DNA of 64,000 bases from Methanosarcina horonobensis HB-1 = JCM 15518 (GCF_000970285.1 NZ_CP009516.1:310001-374000), one strand, 5' to 3'. Shown: positions 24,632 through 34,287, counted from the first letter of the stretch. A program made the numbers and translations. Notes: generated by a model from the sequence alone, not told the origin.

Positions 24632-26344
24632 TTAGGGCTCATCGGCTTTTTTTATGCGGGCCATCCTGCTTCTATCGCTTGCAAGCGCCTTACTTCTGAG
24701 CTCATCCTCGGAAACGAGTTTATTCAGCTCCTCTTCCTGCATCTCTAATTCGGAGTTTAAAATAGCGATCCGGGCGTCAAGGGATTTTAGCTTGTTCTCC
24801 ATCTCTCTCTTCAGCCGCGCATCATTCTGTCTTTGAGCCATTTCTTCGGCCATCTCCTCAGCTTCATGGATAGCTCTGGAAGAACCCATAAGCAGACCTC
24901 CCGAAGGGCCCAGGTACACATCCTGAATCTCTATGCCGTGATCAGTCAGCAGATACTCCCTTATCTGGTTTGAATGCTCCATACCTCTTGACTTAATAAT
25001 AGAGATTCCGCGGTTGCGCTCATTGTTACTCTCGAAGAAGCGGAGGTTGATCCATGTGTCCATGAGAGAAGATATACTCTCGGCATTAACGCCAGCAGTG
25101 CTCTCGTTCTCTACAAGACTTGTACATATAGCAGTGATATTCTTGAGCTTTAAGTAGTCAATAAGCCGGGTGAGCATGATCCTGACATCGCTCTCAGTAC
25201 CTGCATTGACCAGGTTGGAAATAGGGTCTATGACTACGGCACTCGGTTTGAAGGTATCCAGAACTCTGCGCATTGCTATCAGATGCATTTCCAGTCCGTA
25301 CGCCATGGGTCTTGAGGCATGTATCTGCATGAGTCCGGAATCAATATAGGTCTGCAGGTCTATTCCTATGGAATTCATATTCCTGACGATCTGGTCCGGA
25401 GATTCCTCGAATGCAAAGAACAGGCAGCGTTCTCCTCTTTCACAGGCAGCTTTGCAGAACTGGGCTGCAAAACTTGTCTTGCCTGTGCCCGCTGTTCCTG
25501 AGACAAGTATGGTGGTGCCGCGATAGTAACCCTCCACTCCAAGCATTGTATCCAGACGCGGTATGCCTGTTGATGTCCTCTCTGTAGACGCCTCGTGTTC
25601 CAGGCTCAGTGAGGTGATAGGCAGGACAGATATACCGTCTTCCTCTATCATGAAGGGATACTCGTTTGTACCGTGCTTTGAGCCTCTGTACTTGATGATC
25701 CGCAGGCGCCGTGTTGCTATTTGTTCCTCCATCCTGTTATCCAGAAGGATAACACAGTCTGCAACATATTCTTCCAGTCCGTATCTGGTAAGTGATTCTT
25801 CTCCTCGCTCTCCGGTGACTATGGCTGTTACACCCCTATCCTTCAGCCAGCGGAATAGCCTTCGAAGCTCGGATCGCAGTATAGCCTCGTTCTGGAATCC
25901 TGAGAACAGAACTTCCAATGTATCCAGTGCTACACGTTTGGCACCTATGGAATCTATAGCCAGACCGAGCCTTATGAACAGCCCTTCAAGATCGTACTCA
26001 CCTGTTTCTTCTATCTCGCTTTTATCAATATGAACGTGGTCAATCGTTAGCCTGTTCTCTGCTTCCAGACTATCCAGATCGAATCCCAGAGACGCAAAAT
26101 TTTCGGTAAGGTCCTCAGCGGTCTCCTCAAAAGCCATGAATACGCCGGGCTCACCGTACTTTTCGGCACCATTAACCAAGAACTCCATAGCCATAAGAGT
26201 CTTTCCCGAGCCTGCACTTCCGTATACAAGGGTTGTGCGGCCCCTGGGCAGCCCGCCATAAGTTATATCATCTAATCCGTTTATGCCTGTTGGGGTTTTC
26301 TCCAGACTTTTTTCTTTTAAAGTTCTGCTCTTCTCTTCAGTCAT
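24632..26344 (-). CDS. kaiC: KaiC-family double-RecA ATPase
   Basis: 570 residues with two RecA/KaiC domains. Walker A of CI is YGSAGSGKTL (residues 41-50) with catalytic FEET. CII has SGTAGTGKTS near 284 with FEES. The CII loop that carries the cyanobacterial phospho-sites (Ser-Thr in HISTITDT) reads ESISSLMDT here, so Ser425 and Ser426 occupy the two positions. The C-terminal 70 residues are a coiled coil (EEMAEEMAQRQNDARLKREM onwards) absent from clock KaiC. Three kaiB genes and a histidine kinase follow on the same strand. Archaeal KaiC proteins often act as signalling hubs; there is no KaiA, so a true oscillator is not implied. Confidence 0.92.
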   Translation of the reverse strand: MTEEKSRTLKEKSLEKTPTGINGLDDITYGGLPRGRTTLVYGSAGSGKTLMAMEFLVNGAEKYGEPGVFMAFEETAEDLTENFASLGFDLDSLEAENRLTIDHVHIDKSEIEETGEYDLEGLFIRLGLAIDSIGAKRVALDTLEVLFSGFQNEAILRSELRRLFRWLKDRGVTAIVTGERGEESLTRYGLEEYVADCVILLDNRMEEQIATRRLRIIKYRGSKHGTNEYPFMIEEDGISVLPITSLSLEHEASTERTSTGIPRLDTMLGVEGYYRGTTILVSGTAGTGKTSFAAQFCKAACERGERCLFFAFEESPDQIVRNMNSIGIDLQTYIDSGLMQIHASRPMAYGLEMHLIAMRRVLDTFKPSAVVIDPISNLVNAGTESDVRIMLTRLIDYLKLKNITAICTSLVENESTAGVNAESISSLMDTWINLRFFESNNERNRGISIIKSRGMEHSNQIREYLLTDHGIEIQDVYLGPSGGLLMGSSRAIHEAEEMAEEMAQRQNDARLKREMENKLKSLDARIAILNSELEMQEEELNKLVSEDELRSKALASDRSRMARIKKADEP

Positions 26345-27095
26345 TAAATTCCCCTTTTAATAATCTGATATATAATAAGGATTATTATAAACTCTTATTT
26401 TTCATTAAGTCTCTACATATCGATATTCTTGAGGAGGCATGATTAATCCTATCAATAAAGGAAAACTGCTCTCTATTTCCGGAATCACGTCTTCATTCCT
26501 GGAGTGTTTTTTCCGTCTGTTCTAACTGTTCCAATCATCTTTTTCATTTATAAAAATAAATTGAAAAGTCCTATTTATATTATACTTATTTTATGCGACA
26601 ATTATCAGTTATAAAATGGAAACTTTTCTGAAACACTTTCAGCGCTGAGTGAAATAATTTTAATGACAATTTTTAAGAAAAAGGACGGTTCTGTCTAAGT
26701 ATTTTTATGGTCTATTTTTTTATAAAATTAATTGTACAGCAATGTTTTTATACTCCCTCTCCAATCTGCAAATTAAGGTTTAATGAGCTTGCTTGCTTTA
26801 AGACTTCTTTTCCACAAAAAGGCTCGGTCTTAAAATTATGCTTCAGGCTCATTAAAATCCACATATACTCCACAAGAACCGGCAGGTTTCTCCTTTTCTC
26901 CTGCCGGGTCCACACACCCTTTTTCAATAAACTATACCTGGCCCGCAATATTCAATTACGTCTATCTGTCTTCTTTCCAATACCTCTTTTCCTGGCTCTC
27001 GGCTCTTCCCTTTCACAGGCAGATCTTTCCCCGGCCTGTTTCGGAGTTTTCGGAAATTTATCGGGGAAACTGCAGTGTTTCCCCGTCTGCCTGAC
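26345..27095. other. Intergenic stretch of about 750 bp
   Basis: Lies between the kaiC start (leftward) and the sufB stop (leftward). It contains AT-rich promoter-like sequence near 26550-26600 (TATTTATATTATACTTATTTTATG). No frame in either direction has convincing composition or a ribosome-binding site. The gap must hold the kaiC promoter and the end of the suf transcript. Confidence 0.5.
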
Positions 27096-28319
27096 TTACG
27101 TTCCGAAAGCTGTTTGTGTTATTGTGTTTTCTATTTCTTCCTTCAGCTCTTCCGGAATTCCCCTTATCCCTACGTCAAGGAATCCCCTTATGATCATTCC
27201 AACGGCTTCTTCCTCGGTAAGTCCTCTCGCCATCAGGTACTCTACCTGATCCTTGGCGATTTTTCCAACGGCTGCCTCGTGGGTGAGCTCGATATCATCC
27301 ACATTTGCCTCAAGGATAGGGATTGCAAGCTGGCTGCCTTTGTCAGTAAGAACGAGCCCTTTACATTCAAGGTGCCCTTTTGCGCCCTTTGCATTGCCTA
27401 TCATCTCTCCGCGTGCAACCAGTCTCCCACCTATGGTAATTGTTCTCGAAATCAGTTCGGCTCTCGTACCCGGGGCATTGAAAACAGCTCTGCTCCCAAG
27501 GTCAAGTTCGGAGCCGGGATGCGCAATTGCTATGGTATTGAGCCTTGTTACCGCACCTTTTCCTTCGAGCCTGACAGTCGGATAGGTCTGTACGGAGCGC
27601 ACGGGTTTCAGGCAGATGTAATTGCTAATATAAGTCCCGCCTTCTTCCACATGCACAACTGTCCTCGGGCGGACTCCTATCTGTTCAGCCCAGTTATGGA
27701 TCATCGTAAAGTTCAGGGTAGCGCCTTTTTTTACGTACATCTCGGAAATCCCGAGGTGAAGTCCTTCTTCGACTCCTTTTTTGGAGGTGCAGCCTGTGAT
27801 AATGTCAAGACTTGCTCCTTCCTCTACAACTATGATATTATGCACTGTCTGGGATACCTTTTTGCTTCCCAGCATAAGGCAGGTCTGAACAGGCATGGCG
27901 GATTTCTTTCCCGCAGGTACCCTGATAAAGTAACCGTCCGCGTCCTCCAGATAGGTTTTTGCGGTGTACTTGTCCGCGTCCACCTGCACGAGTTTCCAGG
28001 AGTAATCTTTGAGCCACTCATATTTTTCCATGGCTTTGTGGGTGGACATAAGTTCCACATTTTTATCTTTAAGGGTAGAGTGCGAGACCGCATTATCCAG
28101 TACCAGCAGGCTGCCTGATCTACCTTCTTCGCTCGGGATCACCCCTACCTGGAGAAGAGTTTTTTTGCTTTCCTCATCGAGAGCCTGGAGATCTTCAATA
28201 GGCTTGCTGACCTTAGAACCTTCCTCATATTTATCCAGTTCAAAATCCTCGCCGAAAGCCGCTTTTTTCTCAACTGCACTCTCAGCTCTTTTTTTAAGGC
28301 TCATTTCATCAGTCTGCAT
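27096..28319 (-). CDS. sufB: SufB/SufD-family Fe-S assembly scaffold
   Basis: 407 residues from ATG 28319, preferred because GGAGTG lies eight bases ahead; this overlaps the end of sufC by 19 bases. A second ATG at 28304 would give an ATGA overlap but has no ribosome-binding site. The SufB/D beta-helix core is recognisable (VPAGKKSAMPVQTC, HNIIVVEEGASLDIITGC, HLGISEMYVKKGATLNFTMI) with a C-terminal helical segment (THEAAVGKIAKDQVEYLMARG). Together with SufC it forms the minimal archaeal SufBC (SMS-type) iron-sulfur assembly complex. No sufD, sufS or sufE is nearby, as usual for methanogens, where sulfide is the probable sulfur source. Confidence 0.9.
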   Translation of the reverse strand: MQTDEMSLKKRAESAVEKKAAFGEDFELDKYEEGSKVSKPIEDLQALDEESKKTLLQVGVIPSEEGRSGSLLVLDNAVSHSTLKDKNVELMSTHKAMEKYEWLKDYSWKLVQVDADKYTAKTYLEDADGYFIRVPAGKKSAMPVQTCLMLGSKKVSQTVHNIIVVEEGASLDIITGCTSKKGVEEGLHLGISEMYVKKGATLNFTMIHNWAEQIGVRPRTVVHVEEGGTYISNYICLKPVRSVQTYPTVRLEGKGAVTRLNTIAIAHPGSELDLGSRAVFNAPGTRAELISRTITIGGRLVARGEMIGNAKGAKGHLECKGLVLTDKGSQLAIPILEANVDDIELTHEAAVGKIAKDQVEYLMARGLTEEEAVGMIIRGFLDVGIRGIPEELKEEIENTITQTAFGT

Positions 28320-29044
28320 GTAATACACTCCTGGTACCCTTTGCTTTTTATTTCTTCCAGCATTTTCATGGGATTTCCCGAACACATAACCGTGCCGTTG
28401 CAGAGAATATATCCTCTGTCCGCCTGCACATAATCAAGGACCTGACCTGTGTGGGTTATAATAAGGGCTGACTTCCCTTTTATGCACCTTTCTCCAGGGC
28501 AGTCCATGCCTTCGGCAAGCAGTCCTTTTATCGTCATTCCGACCTGCTCTATGCTTACAAGGTCCACTCCGGACTCAGGCTCGTCCAGAAGATAAAGGCT
28601 CGGATTCTGGGCTGCAAGCTGGAGAAGTTCGGAGCGTTTGATCTCTCCGCCTGAAAAACCCACATTTACATCCCTGTCCAGAAAGCGCTTCATATCGAGA
28701 TTTTCTGCCAGGGTTTCAGGGTCTCTTTTTCCTTTCGATGCTACTTTTACAAGGTCCCTGAGTTTGATTCCGGACATATCCGGCGGGCGCTGCATCATAA
28801 TCCCCAGCCCGCGTCGGGCTCTTTCATCTACCGGAAGATGGGTAATATCTTCCCCATTGAACAGTATCCTGCCTTTCACAACCCTGTACTCACTAAAACC
28901 CATAATTGTTCTCATAAGGGCTGACTTTCCGGCTCCGTTTGGCCCGAAAAGTACATTTGTATACCCTTTTTCAACCTCGAGGTTCACGTCATGGAGCAGG
29001 GTTTTTCCGTTGACCTCTACAGTCAGGTCTTCTATTTTTAGCAT
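28301..29044 (-). CDS. sufC: SufC ATPase
   Basis: 247 residues from ATG 29044; the frame is open to 29068, but MLKIEDLTVEV is the standard SufC N-terminus and GGGAG lies nine bases ahead. ABC-ATPase motifs: Walker A FGPNGAGKSALMR, signature NVGFSGGEIKRSELL, Walker B LYLLDEPESGVD, and the H-loop in ALIITHTG. An insertion with two cysteines (DCPGERCIKG) and a C-terminal ECITC are unusual and could bind a metal. It drives conformational change of SufB during cluster assembly and is the first gene of the two-gene operon. Confidence 0.93.
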   Translation of the reverse strand: MLKIEDLTVEVNGKTLLHDVNLEVEKGYTNVLFGPNGAGKSALMRTIMGFSEYRVVKGRILFNGEDITHLPVDERARRGLGIMMQRPPDMSGIKLRDLVKVASKGKRDPETLAENLDMKRFLDRDVNVGFSGGEIKRSELLQLAAQNPSLYLLDEPESGVDLVSIEQVGMTIKGLLAEGMDCPGERCIKGKSALIITHTGQVLDYVQADRGYILCNGTVMCSGNPMKMLEEIKSKGYQECITCRLMK

Positions 29045-29478
29045 CGCTGTTTTCTCCCTTTGTCTCATTTTTGATACGGTTTCCCCTTTCTTATTCCGTA
29101 TCCTGAGAAATAGCCTTTCAGAATGTGTTTATTTTATTACGTAGATATGGCAGAAACGAGGGTAAAAATCAGGCTGTCTTTACAGTCCTGTCTGATTTCA
29201 GGTTTTCTGCGCAAAATCTTTTACTCTTTTTGGAGGACATGGTATTTCTAACCATATGTTCCTCAGGGCTTCTGCACCATCTTTTTAAATTAAAATACTA
29301 AGTTCGGATTATTCAGTGAATCGTAATCGCCCCATGCCCGGCATTTCGGAGCGACAGATATCGAGTTAATTAAAAATAATCTTCAGCCTCTTTAGAAACA
29401 TAGGAGGCGTAAACATAGGAATATCAAATGTCGGCTGTCTGGTGGTTGCCTTTTTTAAAAGAGATAATATTTCCCAAA
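29045..29478. other. Intergenic stretch upstream of sufC
   Basis: About 430 bp between the sufC start and the stop of the MBL-fold gene. AT-rich near 29100-29150, where the suf promoter is expected. A 21-codon frame at 29428 on the plus strand follows an AGGAGG by about 20 bases but is not convincing. Confidence 0.45.
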
Positions 29479-30147
29479 TTAATATTTGGTTAATTCAAGG
29501 TGCAGACCAGCTCGGGTTTCCATAAATTTTGAGGGAAAAAGCTCTTTTATCCTTTCTTTATGGGCTGTGCAGTGTCCGGCAGCTATCAGTTTCATTTCTT
29601 TAAACCTTTCAAACCTGTCACTATCATGCAGCCCTCCAAGAATTCCTTTAATCTCTCCATAATAAAGGGCAGCATCCATAATCTCATCAATTCCCGGATG
29701 AGCGCAGCCTGTAATCACATATGACCCGTTTTCCGTATTCAGAACAAGGGATTGTTCTTTTATTTTATCTCCCAGTTCTCCGGTGCTCCAGATCCCATCG
29801 GATATCTCAATAGCCTCTTTCACCTCTACAAGTGTGGCTCTCTTCTTAATTTCCCTTTTGAGATTCTCTGAAAAAGAGGCAGGGACATACACGGTAATTC
29901 CGGGATTTGCACAAAGGATCTCGGGCAGACCTCCTATATGATCCCAGTGCTGATGGGAAAGAACCAGTTTGCTTATACAGGCAGGATCAATGCCAGTTTT
30001 CTCCATATTCTTGAGAAGTAAAGTTCCATCCCATCCAGTATCGAAAAGAAGGGTGTCTCTACCTGTCTCAATTAAGGCCGAAAATCCCCAGCTTCCTGTA
30101 AAACCAGGACAGGCTTCATTATCATACAGCACTGTCAGCCTGAGCAT
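29479..30147 (-). CDS. MBL-fold metallohydrolase (COG1237-like)
   Basis: 222 residues. Metal-binding motif HQHWDH near residues 66-71, then GCAHPGIDE near 148, GGLHDSD near 172 and AAGHCTAHK near 191, the ligand set of the COG1237 group. Members are annotated as dihydropterin ribofuranosylaminobenzene phosphate synthase-like and have been linked to tetrahydromethanopterin synthesis; that name is tentative here. HQHWDH has Gln in place of the second residue of classic HxHxDH, which keeps all ligands. Single gene, 55 bp downstream of the nrpR-type gene and on the same strand. Confidence 0.82.
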   Translation of the reverse strand: MLRLTVLYDNEACPGFTGSWGFSALIETGRDTLLFDTGWDGTLLLKNMEKTGIDPACISKLVLSHQHWDHIGGLPEILCANPGITVYVPASFSENLKREIKKRATLVEVKEAIEISDGIWSTGELGDKIKEQSLVLNTENGSYVITGCAHPGIDEIMDAALYYGEIKGILGGLHDSDRFERFKEMKLIAAGHCTAHKERIKELFPSKFMETRAGLHLELTKY

Positions 30148-30202
30148 TTTCCTGCCTCACATTTTTGGTGTTTTTCGGCTTGTATTTCTAAAAGCATAAA
30201 AT

Positions 30203-31174
30203 TTATATTTCTGTCATTGTTCGGTAGTCCAGCATGGTGGAAATCGGGTTAGTTTCAATCTCAATTCCTGTTTCCTCAAGGGCACAGATCCCGTTAATTC
30301 CTCCTACTACCGCAGCCCCGAACTTTCCTGTTTCAACCGGAGCTCCAAGTAAAAACTCGTCAATTTCTCCTATAGTGATACAGCCCGCAAGACCCACCTT
30401 TTCTGCCTTTTTCAAAATTTCTGTTGCCATATCGTAAGCAGAAGCATTTATCTGTCTCATATTGGCAAGGATTTTTCCTTCTCCTTTTTCAAGTACTCCA
30501 AGTACTGAGGTAGGAGTCCTATTCATGAAAATTTTTATCGGGTCAATAGAGGTTCCACTGTAGGAAATAAGATCAAGGAAGCGTGCAGGTTTTTTATTCT
30601 CTATCTGGAGGATTCCTCCGTAGGCGGGTTCTACTGGAATTCCTGCTTTCAGAAGGAGCCCGTCAAAAGTGACGCTGCATACGGTGGCTATCCCTATCTT
30701 CCCCGGAGGTAAAGGTATTTCAAATGAATCTTCTTCGAAGACTCTCACTCTCGGGCTTATCATATAGCCTGAGTGGGCCGTATACGAAATTAAATCGATG
30801 ACAGTTTCGAAGTCATCCTTGTCAAAGTAAGAAATATTTACCACAACATCCCCTTTGTTAGTTTCGGGATTATAGGTGGTTCTGAATGCCATTTCTTCGA
30901 TCCTGGATATCACAAAACCGAAACGGTCCCCTATGAGGGCATCATTCATTTCACTTTCCCCAAGATCGGTAAGCGTACGCCCGGCATATCCGTGCTTGCG
31001 TGTAAACCCTCTCTCATCCAGGATCCTGAGGTGGTAACGGACAGCCCGCTCCCCTATATCATAGCCCCGGTTGTTCAGTTCGTCAGCTATGGCCCGGGCA
31101 CCTATGGGCTTGTCACTCTCGTGAATTACCCTCATGATTTCAATGAGTTTTCTTTCTATTTGCGGATCCATCAT
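30203..31174 (-). CDS. nrpR: NrpR-type nitrogen repressor (winged helix plus one NRD)
   Basis: 323 residues. Residues about 5-75 form a winged helix (KPIGARAIADELNNRGYDIG, RAVRYHLRILDERGF). Residues about 85-315 form one nitrogen regulatory domain (DUF128), with the characteristic GKIGIATVCSVTFDGLLLKAGIPVEP (split here as GKIGIATVCSVTFDG and LLLKAGIPVEP) and GFGAAVVGGING-like EIGTGKFGAAVVGGINGICAL region. NrpR senses 2-oxoglutarate and represses nif and glnA genes. One NRD instead of two fits the Methanosarcina situation, where NrpRI (DNA binding) and NrpRII (NRD only) are separate proteins. I see no NrpR operator (GGAA-N6-TTCC) in the upstream gap. A paralogue is possible. Confidence 0.85.
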   Translation of the reverse strand: MMDPQIERKLIEIMRVIHESDKPIGARAIADELNNRGYDIGERAVRYHLRILDERGFTRKHGYAGRTLTDLGESEMNDALIGDRFGFVISRIEEMAFRTTYNPETNKGDVVVNISYFDKDDFETVIDLISYTAHSGYMISPRVRVFEEDSFEIPLPPGKIGIATVCSVTFDGLLLKAGIPVEPAYGGILQIENKKPARFLDLISYSGTSIDPIKIFMNRTPTSVLGVLEKGEGKILANMRQINASAYDMATEILKKAEKVGLAGCITIGEIDEFLLGAPVETGKFGAAVVGGINGICALEETGIEIETNPISTMLDYRTMTEI

Positions 31175-31777
31175 GTTTATAACACCGTTATACCCTGTAT
31201 CAATTCCGTAAACTTTACGGATAATAATGATAAAACCACAAAACCACGTATTGAACCTTTTAAGAACGAATCTGATGAATAAATTCCAGTGGCTTCAGTG
31301 GGATTTCAGTAAACAGTTTTCCGGATAGCTTCAGTGAGTACTTTTTTCATGAGCTCCCGATTAATTAATATAATAATTCTTGAATCTTATTGTCTATTGT
31401 TCAATTACTCAAACCGGATTCATTTTTGCTTTTAAATATCTTAATTATAGTAAATCTTTTCGTACTTAATATATGTTTGTCTTATCTAACTTCGTAATAA
31501 ATGCTGCTGAAAATCCCGGAAAAGAGAATTTTCTGACAACAAAAAGTTCTTTAACAATTGTTTATTAATTTTTCTTTTTAATTTTTCTTTTATTTCGCTC
31601 TCAGTCACTTAACATGTCAGTTGATTAGAGGGGCAGTCTTAAAAATAAATAAAAATAAATTCATAAAAAACAAATTTTCGGTGAAGAAGGATTATTGATA
31701 ATTAGTTCTAATAGTAAGTGCTCAATAATAGACCTCAGTAGCGCATAATCAAACCGACAGCTAATAATTACAAAAAT
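31175..31777. other. Intergenic stretch of about 600 bp, AT-rich
   Basis: Separates the nrpR start from the stop of the zinc-ribbon gene, both leftward. It has long A/T runs (for example around 31560-31600 and 31650-31680) and TATA-like sequence. No frame or structured RNA is apparent. It presumably holds the nrpR promoter and leader. Confidence 0.5.
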
Positions 31778-32311
31778 TTATGTAAGTTTTACAGTACCTG
31801 GTTCCGGAGAGTAAAGCTCTCCTGTTTCCAGAAGCTTTTTCAGGATTGTCTCAAACTTTTCCTCACTTATCCCTTTTTCCAGAGCTTTTTCGCGAAATTC
31901 TTCGATCTTCATTTTCCCATCTGAAGCTTCAAGGATCTCACTCATGATTGTTTTCTGGTCTTTTTTAGCTGATACGCCTTCAGAAGTGGTTTTGGCTTCC
32001 GGAAATTGAGCTATTCTTTGTACGGCCTTGTCTTCAGAGCCTGATCTTTCGGTTTTTTTCGGAAGGGTATTCAGGGAAAAAGTTTCTTTTCCTTTTCCGG
32101 AAAGTTCAGCCTGCAGGCGGGTTCTGAAATTCACAGCTTCGGGCACTTCTTCAAAAGAACCGAATATTCTGAGCTTTCGCGCCTGCAGGAGGGCTCCGCA
32201 GTGCTGACATCTAAGAGTTTTTTTTCCGGTTTCGGTTATCTGGGCATGCTGTCTGCATTTAGGGCATACAATCACGACATAACGATTTCCGGTTTTTTCC
32301 CCAAACTCCAT
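31778..32311 (-). CDS. Zinc-ribbon plus winged-helix protein
   Basis: 177 residues. The N-terminal zinc ribbon has two CxxC pairs: CPKCRQHAQ and CQHCGALLQ (about residues 16-19 and 34-37). A polar linker (residues 60-115) is followed by a C-terminal winged helix (IMSEILEASDGKMKIEEFRE, SEEKFETILKKLLETGELYS). That last part resembles the C-terminal winged helix of MCM helicases and other archaeal DNA-binding proteins. The function is unknown; nucleic acid binding is likely. It starts six bases after the cis-prenyltransferase homologue stop, so the two are in one transcript. Confidence 0.8.
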   Translation of the reverse strand: MEFGEKTGNRYVVIVCPKCRQHAQITETGKKTLRCQHCGALLQARKLRIFGSFEEVPEAVNFRTRLQAELSGKGKETFSLNTLPKKTERSGSEDKAVQRIAQFPEAKTTSEGVSAKKDQKTIMSEILEASDGKMKIEEFREKALEKGISEEKFETILKKLLETGELYSPEPGTVKLT

Positions 32312-32317
32312 CTTTTT

Positions 32318-32992
32318 TCACTTTCCGTACCTTCTCTGTCTCTTCTGGAAGTCTCTTATAACTCTCATGAGGTCTATTTTCCTCACATTATTCCAGTTAA
32401 CGTCCGTAAAATAGAGTTCCGAATACACCGACTGCCATACAAGGAAATCCGAAAGTTTCTGCCCGCCCGAACGGATCATTATATCAGGTTCATGTTTGAT
32501 AAGGAGATGTGATTCAAGCATTTTTTCGTCAACGTCTTCAGGTCTGACATATCCGGCCTTAACCTCCTTGAGGATAGAAGTTACAGCCCTGGTGATTTCT
32601 CCTCTCCCTCCAAAACCAAGGGATACGTATACCAAAAAATCCTTTCCCTGCCGGCTGCTCTTTACTTCTCCTTCAAGCCCGCATATTTCATAACCTGTCC
32701 CGGAAGGAAGATCTATGAAACTTTTTTCCAATCTGTTTCCAAGCGTTGAGGCAATCTCGGTTTTCACAGGCTGATCAGCTTTAAGAATGTCCACATAGAT
32801 GCTCACAAGTTCTACCTTAAACCTTTTGAATATAAGGAGTGCGGCAAGGAGCTTTTCAATTCCTTTATGTTCTAGGAGATCGGTTTCCTTGAGTATGAGA
32901 GCCACATGTTCCGGAGTCCTTGTAGCTGATCTTGTTATTTGCCAGGCCAGGTATCTCTCATAAAGAGGTTGACCAAAGGAAAGCAGGTCCAT
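32318..32992 (-). CDS. Cis-prenyltransferase homologue lacking the catalytic motif (NgBR-like)
   Basis: 224 residues. The C-terminal half is clearly undecaprenyl diphosphate synthase-like: PDIMIRSGGQKLSDFLVWQS, VYSELYFTDVNW, and RDFQKRQRRYGK at the end. The N-terminal half should carry the MDGNGRWA motif with its catalytic aspartate, but reads EHVALILKETDLLEHKG instead. This is the pattern of the eukaryotic NgBR/Nus1 subunit, which works only with a catalytic partner. I recall a report of a heteromeric cis-prenyltransferase in Methanosarcina mazei that makes the glycosyl-carrier lipid; this gene is probably one subunit. The catalytic partner is not in the window. Confidence 0.82.
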   Translation of the reverse strand: MDLLSFGQPLYERYLAWQITRSATRTPEHVALILKETDLLEHKGIEKLLAALLIFKRFKVELVSIYVDILKADQPVKTEIASTLGNRLEKSFIDLPSGTGYEICGLEGEVKSSRQGKDFLVYVSLGFGGRGEITRAVTSILKEVKAGYVRPEDVDEKMLESHLLIKHEPDIMIRSGGQKLSDFLVWQSVYSELYFTDVNWNNVRKIDLMRVIRDFQKRQRRYGK

Positions 32993-33102
32993 TAAGTATT
33001 CCTTCTTAATAAAGCCTTAAATGGCCCGGAATTTTCTTTTTCATTTCTTATTTCACGCTTCGTTTTTCCCATATGAATTTTTTTCTGCTCTTTCCACGCA
33101 GG

Positions 33103-34287
33103 TTACTTTGCAGTAGATACGATCTTAATCACATCGCCGTTTTTCAGTTCGTGCTTTTCCCCGAGCCTGAGCCTTGTTCTTGCATCTACCGCATATAGGA
33201 AACGATCTCCTATCTCAGTATGGATCTGGTATGCAAGGTCGTGGCAGGTAGATCCCCTTTTCATAAGGTAAGCATCCGGCAGTACATTACCCAGTTTGTC
33301 AGACCATTTTCCTTCATCTTCTACAGGATATACCACAATCAGGTCCAGAAGTTCAAAGACAGTCCTGTTTATACATTCCTGAATACCAGTGGTGCCAAAC
33401 TGATCAATTACTTTATGGATTGCCTCAAGCCCTTTTTTCTGGGCTTTTGTAAGGTCTTCCGTAAGTAGTTCGAAATCCCTATCACCTGGCGTGTACCTTA
33501 TTAACCCGCTCTTTGCCGCTGACCTTAAAGCCAGTTCGGCTGCTGCACTGGTAGGTACCATTATTCTGTCAAGTTCTCTGAGTTTATCCAGATTTTCTCT
33601 TGGGGCAACATCAGCTTTATTTGCAGCAATAAGCAGAGGTTTACTGATTTCCCTCATGGTATCGCAGAGCCGGATCATGTCTTCTTCAGTCCATTTAACA
33701 TGATCCGTCCTTGCAAGCCCTGTGTCCATTAAGGCAGCGTTTACATGGGATTCCTTTATTCCTGCTCCTGCAAGCTGTTCCGAAATTACCGCTTCAAGCT
33801 TGAGCCCCTCTGCCTGGATTTTTCTGGAAAGCTTGACCCAGTTCCTCTCAAGAATTCCATAAAGCCACATTGTAATTTCCCTGTTCAGGAAAGCCACATC
33901 TTCAAGCGGGTCGTGGTCCCCTATATCTACGGGATTGCCTTCACAGTCTGTCCCGCCTGAAGCATCCACCACGTGAATTATAGCCTGAGCCTGCCTGAGT
34001 TCATCCAGGAATGTGTTCCCAAGTCCTCTTCCTTTACATGCGTCAGGCACAAGCCCTGCAACGTCTATAATGTCAATAGGAACAAGCCTGACTCCATCCA
34101 CGCACTTCCCGCACGTTTTTCCTTTCTCTTTGCACGGGCACTCAGCCCGAACATATGTGACGCCATGGTTGGCATTTATAGTTGTGAAAGGATAATTTGC
34201 AATCTCAACATCTGCAAGGGTAGCCGCTTTAAAGAAGGTGGATTTGCCCGCATTGGGCTTTCCTGCAAGTCCTATAGTCATTGACAT
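33103..34287 (-). CDS. YchF/OLA1-related P-loop GTPase with TGS domain
   Basis: 394 residues. G1 is [12 protein letters not shown] (residues 6-17), G3 is [17 protein letters not shown]4 is NKAD near 223. The C-terminal part has the TGS domain ([31 protein letters not shown]). The insertion after G1 holds a cysteine cluster, [13 protein letters not shown] (residues about 50-62), that could bind zinc. Obg-superfamily GTPases or ATPases of this type associate with ribosomes. The start is ATG 34287; a second ATG two codons later is possible. It is 110 bp upstream of the cis-prenyltransferase homologue and probably separately expressed. Confidence 0.9.
   Translation of the reverse strand: MSMTIGLAGKPNAGKSTFFKAATLADVEIANYPFTTINANHGVTYVRAECPCKEKGKTCGKCVDGVRLVPIDIIDVAGLVPDACKGRGLGNTFLDELRQAQAIIHVVDASGGTDCEGNPVDIGDHDPLEDVAFLNREITMWLYGILERNWVKLSRKIQAEGLKLEAVISEQLAGAGIKESHVNAALMDTGLARTDHVKWTEEDMIRLCDTMREISKPLLIAANKADVAPRENLDKLRELDRIMVPTSAAAELALRSAAKSGLIRYTPGDRDFELLTEDLTKAQKKGLEAIHKVIDQFGTTGIQECINRTVFELLDLIVVYPVEDEGKWSDKLGNVLPDAYLMKRGSTCHDLAYQIHTEIGDRFLYAVDARTRLRLGEKHELKNGDVIKIVSTAK

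Noticed and set aside
24632-26344. A full circadian clock
   Set aside because: KaiA is absent and archaeal KaiC/KaiB systems are not shown to oscillate; only the KaiC-KaiB signalling module is supported.
26707-28118. Plus-strand frames of 180 and 347 codons
   Set aside because: They overlap sufB in antisense and have composition unlike Methanosarcina proteins (Cys, Phe and Ser rich).
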